From: Desulfobacterales bacterium | GTDB taxonomy: Bacteria > Desulfobacterota > Desulfobacteria > Desulfobacterales > UBA5852 | Assembly: GCA_016735415.1 (NCBI GenBank) | Contig: JAERRP010000699.1 | Location: 1-26,789 of the forward strand | DNA length: 26,789 nucleotides | Direction of reading: 5' to 3' | Notes under the pieces: generated by a model | Databases searched by the model: none | Told to the model about the DNA's origin: nothing | The model's input: the letters and a program-made list of their open reading frames with translations, nothing else | Part shown: piece after piece, positions 16,044-24,067 of the stretch | Position numbering within the stretch: the stretch's first letter is position 1 | Layout of the letters: the number at the start of each line of letters is the position of its first letter | Position numbers and translations under genes: made by a program

Positions 16044-16094
16044 GCCGCCGGCCGCATGGTTCAGAGACCATCGGTGGGCCGTCCCATCCGTTGT

Positions 16095-17459
16095 TTACTG
16101 GCGCTGGCTGGCAATCACCTGGGCTTTTCCGGTTCGGATCAGCTGTACCAGCGGTATGCTGGCCGGGCAGGTGAACGTGCAACAACCGCATTCGAAGCAG
16201 CCCATGATGTGGTAACGCAGGGCCAGATCGACATCCTTGGCGCGGGAAGCCAGAGCGATCTTGGTGGGGATCAGATTCATCGGACAACTGTCGACACAGC
16301 GGCCGCAGCGTATACAGGCGGTTTGCTCTGTTTTGCGGACATCCGCTTCGGTAAGTACGGTAACGCCGCTGGTGCCCTTGGTGATCGGGGCGTCCAGGTT
16401 GGTGAAGGCAAATCCCATCATGGGACCGCCGGACACGATCCGGGCCGCGCTTTCCTTGAGTCCTCCGCAGAAATCGATCAGTTCCCGATAGCTGATCCCG
16501 ATGGGTACCAGCAGGTTCTTCGGCTGGCGAATGCCCGCGCCGGTCACACTCACGACCCGGTGGGTCAGTGGCTTGCCGCGCAAGACCGCACGCGCGATGG
16601 CCACCGCGGTTCCCACATTGCTGACCGCCACACCGATGTCCAGGGGCAGTCCTCCCAGCGGGGTTTCCCGCTTGAGCACCGCCGTGATGAGTTGTTTTTC
16701 ACTGCCCTGGGGATATTTGGTTCGGAGTACGACGATCTGAATACCGGTGCCGGCAGCGGCTTCTTGAAGCACCTTGACGGCCTGCGGTTTGTTGTTTTCG
16801 ACCGCGATGATGACCTGCCTGGCACCCGCCGCCCGCGCCACCATCAGCGCGCCGGCCACCACCGCCCGGGGTGCCTCCAGCATGACCCGGTAGTCCGGCG
16901 TCAGAAACGGCTCGCATTCGCAGCCGTTGATCAGGACCGTATCGACCGGTTTTTCATCGTTGCGGGTATACTTGACATGGGTCGGGAAGGCCGCACCGCC
17001 CAGTCCGACGATACCCGCCGCGGCGATAGCATCGGTGATCGCCTGGGGATCGCGCTGGTCGATGCCTTCGTAGGACCATTCGCCGCCCAGGATTTCATCG
17101 AAAAGAGCCTGGCCTTCGAGCTGTCCGCCGTCGGCTTTGATGGGTATGCCCGGCAGGTGACGCGCGTTGGGAAGGGTAGTTACAGCGATTTTGAGTACCT
17201 TGCCGGCGATGGGGGCATGCAGCGGCGCCGATACAAAGCCGCCCCCCTTGCTGACCATGTCGCGCAAAGCGACCATATCCTTGGCCTTGACCACCGGCAC
17301 GCTGGGGGCGCCCACATGCTGCAGAAGAGGCAGCAGTACCTTGGCGGGCGCCGGGACCACTTCAATGGCTAAGTTTTCGGAAAATTGTTTGTGCTCGGGC
17401 GGATGCACACCGTGTGCAAAGGTCCCGCTACCGGCCATTTTAGTCGTGGTTGCCGCCAT
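16095..17459 (-). CDS. rnfC: Rnf complex subunit RnfC (NADH/FMN and Fe-S subunit)
   Basis: A 454-residue peripheral cytoplasmic subunit where NAD+ is reduced. Order: biotinyl-like N-terminal domain (GGVHPPEHKQ-type start, APLHAPIAGKV), NADH/FMN domain with GLGGAAFPTHVK at 152-163 and NGCECEPFLT, SLBB-like region, then two [4Fe-4S] motifs, CIRCGRCVDSC at 382-392 and CFECGCCTFTC at 421-431. The ATG at 17459 has an AGGAG site 6 bases upstream; a longer frame to 17528 extends past the probable transcription start. First gene of the operon; its C terminus is short, without the Ala/Lys-rich repeats of E. coli RnfC. Confidence 0.95.
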   Translation of the reverse strand: MAATTTKMAGSGTFAHGVHPPEHKQFSENLAIEVVPAPAKVLLPLLQHVGAPSVPVVKAKDMVALRDMVSKGGGFVSAPLHAPIAGKVLKIAVTTLPNARHLPGIPIKADGGQLEGQALFDEILGGEWSYEGIDQRDPQAITDAIAAAGIVGLGGAAFPTHVKYTRNDEKPVDTVLINGCECEPFLTPDYRVMLEAPRAVVAGALMVARAAGARQVIIAVENNKPQAVKVLQEAAAGTGIQIVVLRTKYPQGSEKQLITAVLKRETPLGGLPLDIGVAVSNVGTAVAIARAVLRGKPLTHRVVSVTGAGIRQPKNLLVPIGISYRELIDFCGGLKESAARIVSGGPMMGFAFTNLDAPITKGTSGVTVLTEADVRKTEQTACIRCGRCVDSCPMNLIPTKIALASRAKDVDLALRYHIMGCFECGCCTFTCPASIPLVQLIRTGKAQVIASQRQ

Positions 17460-17519
17460 AGATTCTCCTAACACCAGATCCAGCGCAATTGGACGCAGGA
17501 ATCTCAAATCGTCATCGAT

Positions 17520-17529
17520 TTTGATCAAA
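17520..17529. promoter_or_regulatory. Palindrome TTTGATCAAA at the rnf transcription start
   Basis: A perfect 10-base palindrome just downstream of the rnf -10 box; with flanking bases it reads TTGATTTGATCAA on the minus strand. This resembles FNR/CRP-family half-sites but has a 3-base instead of 4-base spacer. Its position would suit a repressor. Tentative. Confidence 0.3.
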
Positions 17530-17535
17530 TCAAGT

Positions 17536-17564
17536 TTTTTATAAAAATGCGGGTTTTATGTCAA
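17536..17564 (-). promoter_or_regulatory. Sigma70-like promoter of the rnf operon
   Basis: On the minus strand a perfect TTGACA (17559-17564) is followed after 17 bases by TAAAAA (17536-17541), or after 15 bases by TATAAA (17538-17543). It lies about 80 bases upstream of the rnfC start in the only sizeable gap before the operon. Confidence 0.6.
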
Positions 17565-17687
17565 GACTAAAACCGGAGCGGTGAGCGGTGGCAACTAACG
17601 GACGCATTTCATTGAACAAACGGAAACGACCGGTCACCACCGCCAGGGAGGGTGTATCAAGGATACCGCCGTACGAGGGGGAAGGGT

Positions 17688-18194
17688 CTAATGCTCCATG
17701 TCGAATTCCTGGATATCAAACCAGAAGCCATTGTGACTGATATAGTCGAGTTCGGCCTGGACGATGGCGATATGGCCGTCTTCGATTTCCAGGAAACGGG
17801 TGAACATTTCACGGGCCTCGCCTTCCATTTCGCCCACCATGCGCCGGTAGAATTCACTGGTTTCCACTTCGACCTTCAAGGCTTTGCTGAGCATCCGTTT
17901 TTCGTCACCCCGGTCGTCGCGGTCCATTTGGGCCTGGAGGCCTTCCAGTTCCGATTGAAACGTTTCCGCCGGCGGCACCAGGGAAAGCAGCGGTTCGACC
18001 GTCAGGGCCCCTTCCTGGTGCCACTGACGGCGTTTGTGTTCCAGATAGTCGATGTGGCGCTGTTCATCGTCGGCCAGGGTTGTGAAAACCTTCACGCCCT
18101 TGGCATCCACGGTCTGATCGGCGGCCTCGCGGTAAAGGTCGCGGATGCGGGTCTCGTACGCAATGGCCTGGCCGATGGCATCTTCAATGTTCAT
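17688..18194 (-). CDS. Ferritin-like diiron protein (rubrerythrin-type, no rubredoxin domain)
   Basis: A 168-residue four-helix-bundle protein. The four diiron ligand segments are visible: AYETRIRDLY (Glu14), DDEQRHIDYLE (ExxH), KVEVETSEFY (Glu) and EIEDGHIAIV (ExxH-type). Relatives reduce peroxide or store iron in anaerobes; here no rubredoxin-like Cys motif exists, so the electron donor is unknown. The C terminus has an aromatic FWFDIQEFDMEH end that is typical of this subfamily as I remember it. GGAGA precedes the ATG. It lies 54 bases behind the dynamin-like gene and is the last gene of the cassette. Confidence 0.85.
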   Translation of the reverse strand: MNIEDAIGQAIAYETRIRDLYREAADQTVDAKGVKVFTTLADDEQRHIDYLEHKRRQWHQEGALTVEPLLSLVPPAETFQSELEGLQAQMDRDDRGDEKRMLSKALKVEVETSEFYRRMVGEMEGEAREMFTRFLEIEDGHIAIVQAELDYISHNGFWFDIQEFDMEH

Positions 18195-18248
18195 TTGATT
18201 TCTCCTTTCAGCACCACGCCTTGTTGTATGGCCATCGGGTTTGGAGGG

Positions 18249-19721
18249 CTAATCCTGGCGGGCGAGTTCAGAATAAGGAAACGCGCGCGGCGATTCCGGC
18301 TCGCCGTTGTGGACCCAAGCCGGCACCTCACCCGCATCAAGCGTCGAGAGTTCGTTCAGGGCTTCACGGATATCCTTGGAGCCTTCCTCGTATATCCGAT
18401 GAACGGCATCGTATTCCGATTTGACTTCCTTGAGTGCAATGCGGCCGTCGGTGCGCTTCAGCGTGAGATAGACCAGATCACGAATGGATTGCCAACTGTC
18501 CCGGCGGGTTTGGTTGCGCAACGGCGTCAGCCGGTCCAGATGGCTCATCTGATCCCGATGGAAACGGCGGCGCAGCCAGCGCATACCGGTAGAAAACCAG
18601 AGGATCAAAAAAAGGGCGGCACTCCCCCCGCCGACGGCCGCCATCAGGTAGGGTTCCGGCCCGATCAGACCGGCGCCGATCACCCCGGCCACGGCGCCTC
18701 CTCCCAGCAGGATACTGAAAACCAGGCTGACCAGCAAATGCCGCCAGAAAAAGCGGCGTGAACGCTGGCCGTAGCTCACCAGCGCCTCCAGTAAATGGGA
18801 CAACCGCTCACCGTGGGTTTCGACAAAGGTTGCCAGGTTGTCAAGACGAAAGCGCGGGGCCTTCAGCACGGCTTCCTTGACCTCCATGCGCTGGTTTTCC
18901 AGATAGTGCAGATAACGCTGGTCCTTGCTCACTTCTCCGTTCGGGTTCGGCATGACATGCGGCGAATAGGTCAAGCGAATGGGAGGGATGTCCTTGCGCC
19001 CCGTCATTTGGGAAAGGTTCCAGCAGAGGGTGCCATAGACCTGCAGAAGATCGATCAGGGAAGCGCATTCGTCGATGCGGTTCAATACGAAAAGCACCCG
19101 GTCTTCGAAGGTTTTGGCCGGCAGGGTATCGCGCAGGCTGGTGTGGGTTTCGCGAACGGTCCCGGCCTTGTGGGGATCGAAGAGCACCAGCACCAGATCG
19201 GCCATTTGCGCCAGATCGCCGATGATTTCCTGATAGTTATAACCGCGATCACGCTCCGTTATACTGTCCAGCATGCCGGGGGTGTCGATAATCGCCAGAT
19301 TCTCGAGAAATGGCGCGTTGACCTTTTTGAGGCGAAAATGCGCGATGAAGCGCTGGCCGTAGCGTTTGAGGGTTTCGAAGGGGTATTCCGGATCGTTCAG
19401 CAGGAATTTACCGTCCCGCTCCTCGACCACGCGAATGGTGTCGTCATCTTCGCTGTCGCCGGACCCGTGGGTAATCACCGTAAACGAATCGTCGGTCGGC
19501 GCCTGGCCCGTGGCCTGAACCTTGGCACCCAGGAAGTCATTGATCAGGGTGGATTTACCCGAAGAATAATTGCCGATAACGAGAACCAGCGGCCGCCACT
19601 TTATGTTCGATTCCAGCGGCACTTCACTGTAGCCGTAGCGCAAGGCCACCGGCGTCAGATTTTCTTCGACCAGATCCAGCAGTTCCGATCGTAACGATTC
19701 GATATAGTTTTCCCGATGCAT
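18249..19721 (-). CDS. Dynamin-like GTPase with two C-terminal membrane segments
   Basis: A 490-residue large GTPase. G1 is GNYSSGKS at 50-57, G2 Thr lies in APTDDSFTVIT, G3 is DTPG at 146-149 and G4 is NRID at 214-217. A helical region follows, then two hydrophobic hairpin segments at about 329-355 and 358-379, and a charged C-terminal helical domain (about 390-475). This layout is that of bacterial dynamin-like or EHD-like proteins that bind and remodel membranes. The ATG at 19721 has GGAGA at good spacing; a longer frame to 19763 lacks one. It sits 122 bases behind the LonB-like gene and 54 ahead of the ferritin-like gene. Its precise role is unknown. Confidence 0.82.
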   Translation of the reverse strand: MHRENYIESLRSELLDLVEENLTPVALRYGYSEVPLESNIKWRPLVLVIGNYSSGKSTLINDFLGAKVQATGQAPTDDSFTVITHGSGDSEDDDTIRVVEERDGKFLLNDPEYPFETLKRYGQRFIAHFRLKKVNAPFLENLAIIDTPGMLDSITERDRGYNYQEIIGDLAQMADLVLVLFDPHKAGTVRETHTSLRDTLPAKTFEDRVLFVLNRIDECASLIDLLQVYGTLCWNLSQMTGRKDIPPIRLTYSPHVMPNPNGEVSKDQRYLHYLENQRMEVKEAVLKAPRFRLDNLATFVETHGERLSHLLEALVSYGQRSRRFFWRHLLVSLVFSILLGGGAVAGVIGAGLIGPEPYLMAAVGGGSAALFLILWFSTGMRWLRRRFHRDQMSHLDRLTPLRNQTRRDSWQSIRDLVYLTLKRTDGRIALKEVKSEYDAVHRIYEEGSKDIREALNELSTLDAGEVPAWVHNGEPESPRAFPYSELARQD

Positions 19722-19843
19722 ATATTCTCCGGAGAGACGAAGGCCATTGGTCTGCGGCCTCAAGGGTTCGCTATGTACTTACTAAAGTTGGCGCCGGATA
19801 TAAAGCTTTTTTAGCAAAACCGTCCGCTCAGGCATGGGACGCA

Positions 19844-22255
19844 CTAATGTCGCGCATTCCCTTCCCCCGACCTGAGTTTGCGGTTGCGCTCGATAAAGGT
19901 CTTCAACTTGTGTTGAATGCGTCCATATACGGATTCGGCCGGGAAAAGACCGTTGGCGTCAGGTGTTCCGGCGCCAACACCGGTAAGGATCTCAATCCCC
20001 TCGGACACGCGGGCAACCTGGTAGATGTAGAACTGGCCCCGCGCAACCGCTGCGACGACTTCCTTTTTGAGCATCAGATTCTTGACGTTGGCGCTGGGAA
20101 TCAGTACGCCCTGCTGGCCGTCGAGCCCCCGCTTGTCACAGACGTCGAAATAGCCCTCGATTTTCTGATTGACGCTGCCGATGGCCTGGATCTCCCCCTT
20201 CTGGTTGACAGACCCCGTTGCGGCAATGCCCTGACGGATGGGCAGATCGGCCAGACTCGATAGAATCGCATAGAGTTCGGTCGAAGAGGCGCTGTCGCCG
20301 TCGATCGGCCCGTAACTTTGTTCAAAGGCGATGCTGATGGAAAGCCCCAGGGGATGGTCCTGGGCAAAAGAGCGCCCCAGGTAGCCGGACAGGATCATGA
20401 CGCCTTTGTCGTGGGTACGGCCGCTCAAGTCTGCTTCGCGCTCGATGCTGATCAGACCGGGCTTGCCCATGAAAGTTTCGGCCGTGATGCGGCTCGGCCG
20501 CCCGAAAGCGATATCGCCCATCTGATAGACCGCCAGAGCGTTGACCTGGCCGACCACGCCGCCCGTGACATCGAGCAGCACGCTTTCGTCCTCGAAGGAA
20601 GCGGCCATCTTCTCTTCATAAAGATTGGAGCGAAAACGTCGCTTCTGGAGAGCCAGTTCGATGTGATCGTCCGAAACGGCCGCGGCATCTGTTTTGCGCG
20701 CCCAGTAATCGGCCTCTTTGAGCACCCCCACGATCGGTCCGAAGCGCAGTGAAAGTTTTTGCTGGTTGGCCGCAAAGCGCCGGCCGTATTCCACCATATA
20801 CGCCACGCCCCGGGCGGTGAACGGCAGCAGGTTTTCCTCCCGCACGACGCGCGCGATGAAGCGGGCGTATAGCCGGATCGTTTCCGGGATCAGATCGACC
20901 TCGTTGTCGAAATCGGCACGAACCTTGAAAATTTTATCGAATTTGGAATCGAAATTCTGCAGTTTTTCGAAAATCGAATAACTTCCCAGAAGAATTACCT
21001 TGACGTCCAGGGGAATTGGTTCGGGCCGCAGCGATGTGATGCCGTAACCCATTTCGGAGGCCATATCCTCGATGTACAGCAGTTTGGTCTGCAGGGCACG
21101 TTTGAGGACCTCCCAAACAATGGGATTCATCATGACCGACTCGATTTCCATGAGCAGATAGCCGCCGTTGGCACGCAACAGCGAGCCACCCTGAACCATG
21201 GTGAAATCGGTCTTCAAGGCCCCCAGATAAGCGCGTGTTTCGATATGCCCGAAAGCATTCTGGCAGGTCGGATTGGGCTCGAATATAACGGGCGCCCCCT
21301 GCACCGGACGGCAATCGGCCAGGACATTGATACGGTAGTGTTTGAAACTGAACCCGCCCAGGTGGTTGCCGTCTTCGTCGCCGACAACAGCCCCTTCATC
21401 CTTGACCGGCATGAAGTACTGGACATTCTCCAGCATATCGGCCTGGACCTCGTCCAGATAGCTCAGGATGGCCGGCCAGCCCTCGAAGATCTTGCGGATC
21501 ATATTCAGCCGGTTGCGAATCAGGAAAAGCGCCACCTCCTGCATCAGTTTTTCGAGTTGCCCCTGATGCCCCTGCGCCAGCTGGCCGGATTGGGCCTCAG
21601 TGGCCTCGATCTCGTTCTGAAACGATCGGATATTCTCCTTGATCTGTGTCTGCTCTTCCTCGGTCAGGTTGTCAAAATCTTCCTGGGTGATAGGCTGATC
21701 GTTTTTTAGCGCCAGGGTCTGGTAGCCGATTTTGGTACGGTTGATCCGCAGCCGCCTCTCGGCGGCTTTTTTGCTCAGGGTTTCGTAGAGCTTTTCCTGG
21801 GCCAGCTTGAATTTATTCTGCAAAACCGTTTGCCGCTCCTGGAATTCCTTGTTGCCGAAGGCTTTGGGAAGCGCCTGGTGCAGGTCGGTGACGAGTTTGC
21901 TCATGCGTTTGGAGAGCTCCGTGGCACGCCCGGAGGGTACGGCGATGGCCACGGGACGATAACTATCGCTGAAATTGTTCACCAGGATCCAGTCCGGGGG
22001 ACAGGCCTCGCGCCGCGCGTGTTGGCTGACAATATCACCCACGATTGTGGTTTTGCCGGTACCCACCGGACCGGTCACAAAAATATTGTACCCGGCACTT
22101 TTCATGTTGAGCCCGAAATCGATGGACTGAACAGCTCGTTCCTGACCAATCACCGTCTCCAGCGGTTCAAGTGCGGATGTGTCGCTGAAATCAAACTGGG
22201 CCGGATCGCATTGTTTGAACAAATTATCAACGGAAACTTCAAATGGCTGGGACAT
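19844..22255 (-). CDS. Lon-like AAA+ protease (LonB/AAA_32 type, COG1067)
   Basis: An 803-residue protein, distinct from the classical Lon at 7172-9607. Walker A is GPVGTGKT at 62-69, interrupted by a long coiled-coil insertion at about 110-260, then the rest of the AAA+ domain (GGYLLMEIE, VILLGS). The C-terminal protease domain has Ser655 in DGDSASS and Lys698 in SVNQKIEG, exactly 43 residues apart, as in the Lon Ser-Lys dyad. It lacks the classical Lon N-domain. Related proteins in proteobacteria (YcbZ-like) are ill-characterised. It starts 11 bases behind the small 73-residue gene; the two are almost surely one transcript. Confidence 0.88.
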   Translation of the reverse strand: MSQPFEVSVDNLFKQCDPAQFDFSDTSALEPLETVIGQERAVQSIDFGLNMKSAGYNIFVTGPVGTGKTTIVGDIVSQHARREACPPDWILVNNFSDSYRPVAIAVPSGRATELSKRMSKLVTDLHQALPKAFGNKEFQERQTVLQNKFKLAQEKLYETLSKKAAERRLRINRTKIGYQTLALKNDQPITQEDFDNLTEEEQTQIKENIRSFQNEIEATEAQSGQLAQGHQGQLEKLMQEVALFLIRNRLNMIRKIFEGWPAILSYLDEVQADMLENVQYFMPVKDEGAVVGDEDGNHLGGFSFKHYRINVLADCRPVQGAPVIFEPNPTCQNAFGHIETRAYLGALKTDFTMVQGGSLLRANGGYLLMEIESVMMNPIVWEVLKRALQTKLLYIEDMASEMGYGITSLRPEPIPLDVKVILLGSYSIFEKLQNFDSKFDKIFKVRADFDNEVDLIPETIRLYARFIARVVREENLLPFTARGVAYMVEYGRRFAANQQKLSLRFGPIVGVLKEADYWARKTDAAAVSDDHIELALQKRRFRSNLYEEKMAASFEDESVLLDVTGGVVGQVNALAVYQMGDIAFGRPSRITAETFMGKPGLISIEREADLSGRTHDKGVMILSGYLGRSFAQDHPLGLSISIAFEQSYGPIDGDSASSTELYAILSSLADLPIRQGIAATGSVNQKGEIQAIGSVNQKIEGYFDVCDKRGLDGQQGVLIPSANVKNLMLKKEVVAAVARGQFYIYQVARVSEGIEILTGVGAGTPDANGLFPAESVYGRIQHKLKTFIERNRKLRSGEGNARH

Positions 22256-22266
22256 GCGCGGTTTTC

Positions 22267-22488
22267 CTATTCGATAATTTTCAGGGTCCAGTGTTGGTCG
22301 TCGTAGACGTCCTGGAGCTTACAGCTTGCTTTTTCAGGTGTGGGGGTGTGCCAGGTCAGCATCAGCGGCCCATGGGTCATGCCGTCGACCCGATAGGTCC
22401 ATCCCGAGGTCGTCTCCACCAGATCGAGTTCGACAACGCCGCTGTATAGCCCGCCACGGGCGCTGACTTGCGCCTTGCGGATAATCAT
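22267..22488 (-). CDS. Small protein of unknown function, first gene of the LonB/dynamin/ferritin cassette
   Basis: A 73-residue protein, start ATG at 22488 chosen because GGGAGG sits 7 bases upstream; a longer frame to 22515 has no such site. It is predicted to be mostly beta-strand (alternating hydrophobic residues, GLYSGVVELDLV, WTYRVDGM, HWTLKIIE), with one Cys and no signal peptide or membrane span. I do not recognise a family. It lies 11 bases ahead of the LonB-like protease gene, so it may be an adaptor, a substrate or a regulator, but nothing in the sequence shows which. Confidence 0.7.
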   Translation of the reverse strand: MIIRKAQVSARGGLYSGVVELDLVETTSGWTYRVDGMTHGPLMLTWHTPTPEKASCKLQDVYDDQHWTLKIIE

Positions 22489-22665
22489 GGTCTTCCTCCC
22501 GGATTTAGAAGACAAGTGCGATCATGTATTTTTTTCTGGCCGAGGCCCTGAGGACATTATGTTTTCGGCCGCAATGCCGCCATCATTACACCGATGCCCC
22601 CCGCACTGCAACCCGCAATCGGGCCGGCGATTGACCACCGGACACGGCCGTATCGCCAGAGCAGC

Positions 22666-22691
22666 AGTTTTCGCCCCGCTGACCGAAAACT
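22666..22691. repeat. Inverted repeat AGTTTTCG / CGAAAACT
   Basis: Two perfect 8-base arms (22666-22673 and 22684-22691) around a 10-base loop, 14 bases upstream of the -35 box of the candidate small-RNA promoter. No T-tract follows on either strand. It could be a protein-binding site or an element of a transcript from the minus strand. The rest of 22489-22704 shows no gene I can support. Confidence 0.45.
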
Positions 22692-22704
22692 AGCAATTTC
22701 CCCC

Positions 22705-22732
22705 TTGACGGCCGCGGTATCAATCTTAAAAT
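22705..22732 (+). promoter_or_regulatory. Sigma70-like promoter of the candidate small RNA
   Basis: TTGACG (22705-22710), a 16-base spacer and TAAAAT (22727-22732): both hexamers match 5 of 6 positions of the consensus. No plus-strand protein gene follows; the next landmark is the intrinsic terminator at 22900-22930. Confidence 0.6.
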
Positions 22733-22745
22733 TGATGTAAGTCAA
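22732..22745. promoter_or_regulatory. FNR/ANR-like box TTGATGTAAGTCAA
   Basis: Matches the TTGAT-N4-GTCAA form used by ANR/DNR and is one base from the FNR consensus (TTGAT-N4-ATCAA). It spans the expected start point of the plus-strand promoter, a position usual for repression by a CRP/FNR-family protein. Confidence 0.45.
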
Positions 22746-22927
22746 ACGCGTTGTTGCCCGTCTCCAACATTACGAAAAACAAACCCGACAGACCAGGATT
22801 TGTCAGCGGGAAACCATTACCAACGGGAGACGGAGGCAGCAGGCGTTTAACCTCTGGTGTGCGCGCCTCTTTCATGCCACGACCGGAGGTTCGGATGATA
22901 AAGGCAGGAGCTGCTCCTGCCTTTTTT
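22739..22927 (+). ncRNA. Candidate small non-coding RNA, about 190 nt
   Basis: A promoter lies at its 5' end and an intrinsic terminator at its 3' end, with no credible protein gene between. The sequence can fold: CCGTCTCC (22758-22765) pairs perfectly with GGAGACGG (22826-22833), enclosing a hairpin CCCGACA / TGTC-GGG (22784-22810, 10-base loop, 3-base bulge). A further stem AGGCG / CGCCT (22841-22868) or the alternative GAGGC / GCCTC precedes the terminator. It does not match 6S, 4.5S, tmRNA or the riboswitch classes I could recall. A 29-codon reading frame at 22895 has a GGAGG site but runs through the terminator and is probably accidental. Confidence 0.5.
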
Positions 22928-22930
22928 ATT
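22900..22930 (+). terminator. Intrinsic terminator (small RNA; possibly also the methyltransferase gene)
   Basis: AAAGGCAGGAG-CTG-CTCCTGCCTTT is a perfect 11-bp stem with a 3-base loop. On the plus strand it runs into TTTTTTATTT; on the minus strand the tail is only TTTATC. It therefore best serves a plus-strand transcript, and acts more weakly for the convergent methyltransferase gene whose stop overlaps the T-run. Confidence 0.88.
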
Positions 22931-23921
22931 TGGTGGCCGCCACAATACCGGAGTCATTGGGACGGCCCAGCCCTATCGGGGTGATATTCATGAAACCGGC
23001 CGCCTGCAGCATCGATTCGATCTCCCCCCGGGAATAGGCCTGGCCGGAATCGGTTCCCTGCAGCATGTTCAAACTGAAAAGGGCCGGAAAGAGCGGTCCG
23101 TCCATGCTTTCATCCAGTATGAAATCATGGACAAGAATCAATCCGCCCGGCGCCAGGCCATCGTAAACTTTCTGCAGAATATCCCCACAGACTTGAGGAC
23201 CCTCGGCGTGCAGGATATGGGACACCCAGGCCACATCGTAGGATCCTGGAATGGCCGCGGTGAGATAATCGCCGGCGAGGAAGGCAATCCGCCGCTCGAG
23301 TCCGAAGCGCGCAATGGTTTCTTCAGCGAACGGCCGGGTTGCAGGCCGATCGAATACGGCGGCTTCCAGTTGGTCGTATTTCAGGCAGAAATGGATGGCA
23401 TATGTGCCGGGACCGCCCCCCAGATCCAGAAGTCGCCGTTTTCCGGAAAGATCGACGCGCTCGGCCACCCGGGGGGCCAGCAGCGAGGCTATATTAAACA
23501 TCCCCAACAGAAAATTTCGCCGCACGTCGGGATCATCGAAGGAAATCCGCCCGCGCACCGGCCGTCCCGAGCGAACGGCTTCATCCAGCCGGCGCCAGCC
23601 GGACCCCAGGTGATGGTGGTGCCCGATAATGTAACCGACATAACCCGGGGCCGATTTAACCAGAAAATTCCGGCTTTCCTCCGTATTGGCAAATACGTCG
23701 CCCTCTTTGCAAAGCAAGTCCATGGCGGTCAGCGCGTTGAGCAGCATGCTGACCGCCCGTGGATCGGCCTCGATGGCCTCCGCCACTTTCGCGGGTGAGG
23801 CCGAACCGTCCCCAATGGCACTGAATACGTCCAGTTTAACGGCGGCATGCAGGGTGGAAGCCTGCCAGCAGGCTCCCGAGATCGCCAGCAATCGTCCGGG
23901 ATGACTGATCGCATCCGTCAT
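22926..23921 (-). CDS. SAM-dependent O-methyltransferase (Methyltransf_2/COMT-like)
   Basis: A 331-residue class I methyltransferase. The N-terminal part (about 1-90) is a winged-helix dimerisation domain (VKLDVFSAIGDG, KVAEAIEADPRAVSMLLNAL). SAM-binding motif I is LLDLGGGPGTYA near 164-175, and VSHILHAEGP carries the His found in plant-type O-methyltransferases. LAPGGLILVHDF is motif III-like. Relatives methylate phenolic or quinone-like small molecules; the substrate here is unknown. GGAGA precedes the ATG at 23921. Its 3' end overlaps the T-run of the convergent small-RNA terminator. No biosynthetic cluster is adjacent. Confidence 0.87.
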   Translation of the reverse strand: MTDAISHPGRLLAISGACWQASTLHAAVKLDVFSAIGDGSASPAKVAEAIEADPRAVSMLLNALTAMDLLCKEGDVFANTEESRNFLVKSAPGYVGYIIGHHHHLGSGWRRLDEAVRSGRPVRGRISFDDPDVRRNFLLGMFNIASLLAPRVAERVDLSGKRRLLDLGGGPGTYAIHFCLKYDQLEAAVFDRPATRPFAEETIARFGLERRIAFLAGDYLTAAIPGSYDVAWVSHILHAEGPQVCGDILQKVYDGLAPGGLILVHDFILDESMDGPLFPALFSLNMLQGTDSGQAYSRGEIESMLQAAGFMNITPIGLGRPNDSGIVAATK

Positions 23922-24009
23922 GAGATCTCCTTCGTTTTACAGGTTGATTTGCAACATCGGATCATTATCATTTAAAGGGCCCTTACGAGCGGCGCGCTTC
24001 CGGTCAACA

Positions 24010-24029
24010 GCATCGCAACGCGTCGATGC
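24010..24029. repeat. Inverted repeat GCATCG / CGATGC
   Basis: Two perfect 6-base arms with an 8-base loop in the divergent gap between the methyltransferase and the TPR gene, about 40 bases upstream of the latter's start. It may be an operator or a leader hairpin. Confidence 0.3.
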
Positions 24030-24067
24030 CGCCGGCCCGACAACTTTACCCCGCGAAAGGAAACAGG

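Noticed and set aside
22557..22745. 62-codon minus-strand frame with a TTG start between the small-RNA promoter and the cassette
   Set aside because: No ribosome-binding site, start inside the FNR-like box, no recognisable family, and it spans an inverted repeat. It cannot be fully excluded.
23960..23985. Fur-box-like GATAATGAT upstream of the methyltransferase gene
   Set aside because: Only one half-site matches; the other half lacks the repeat.
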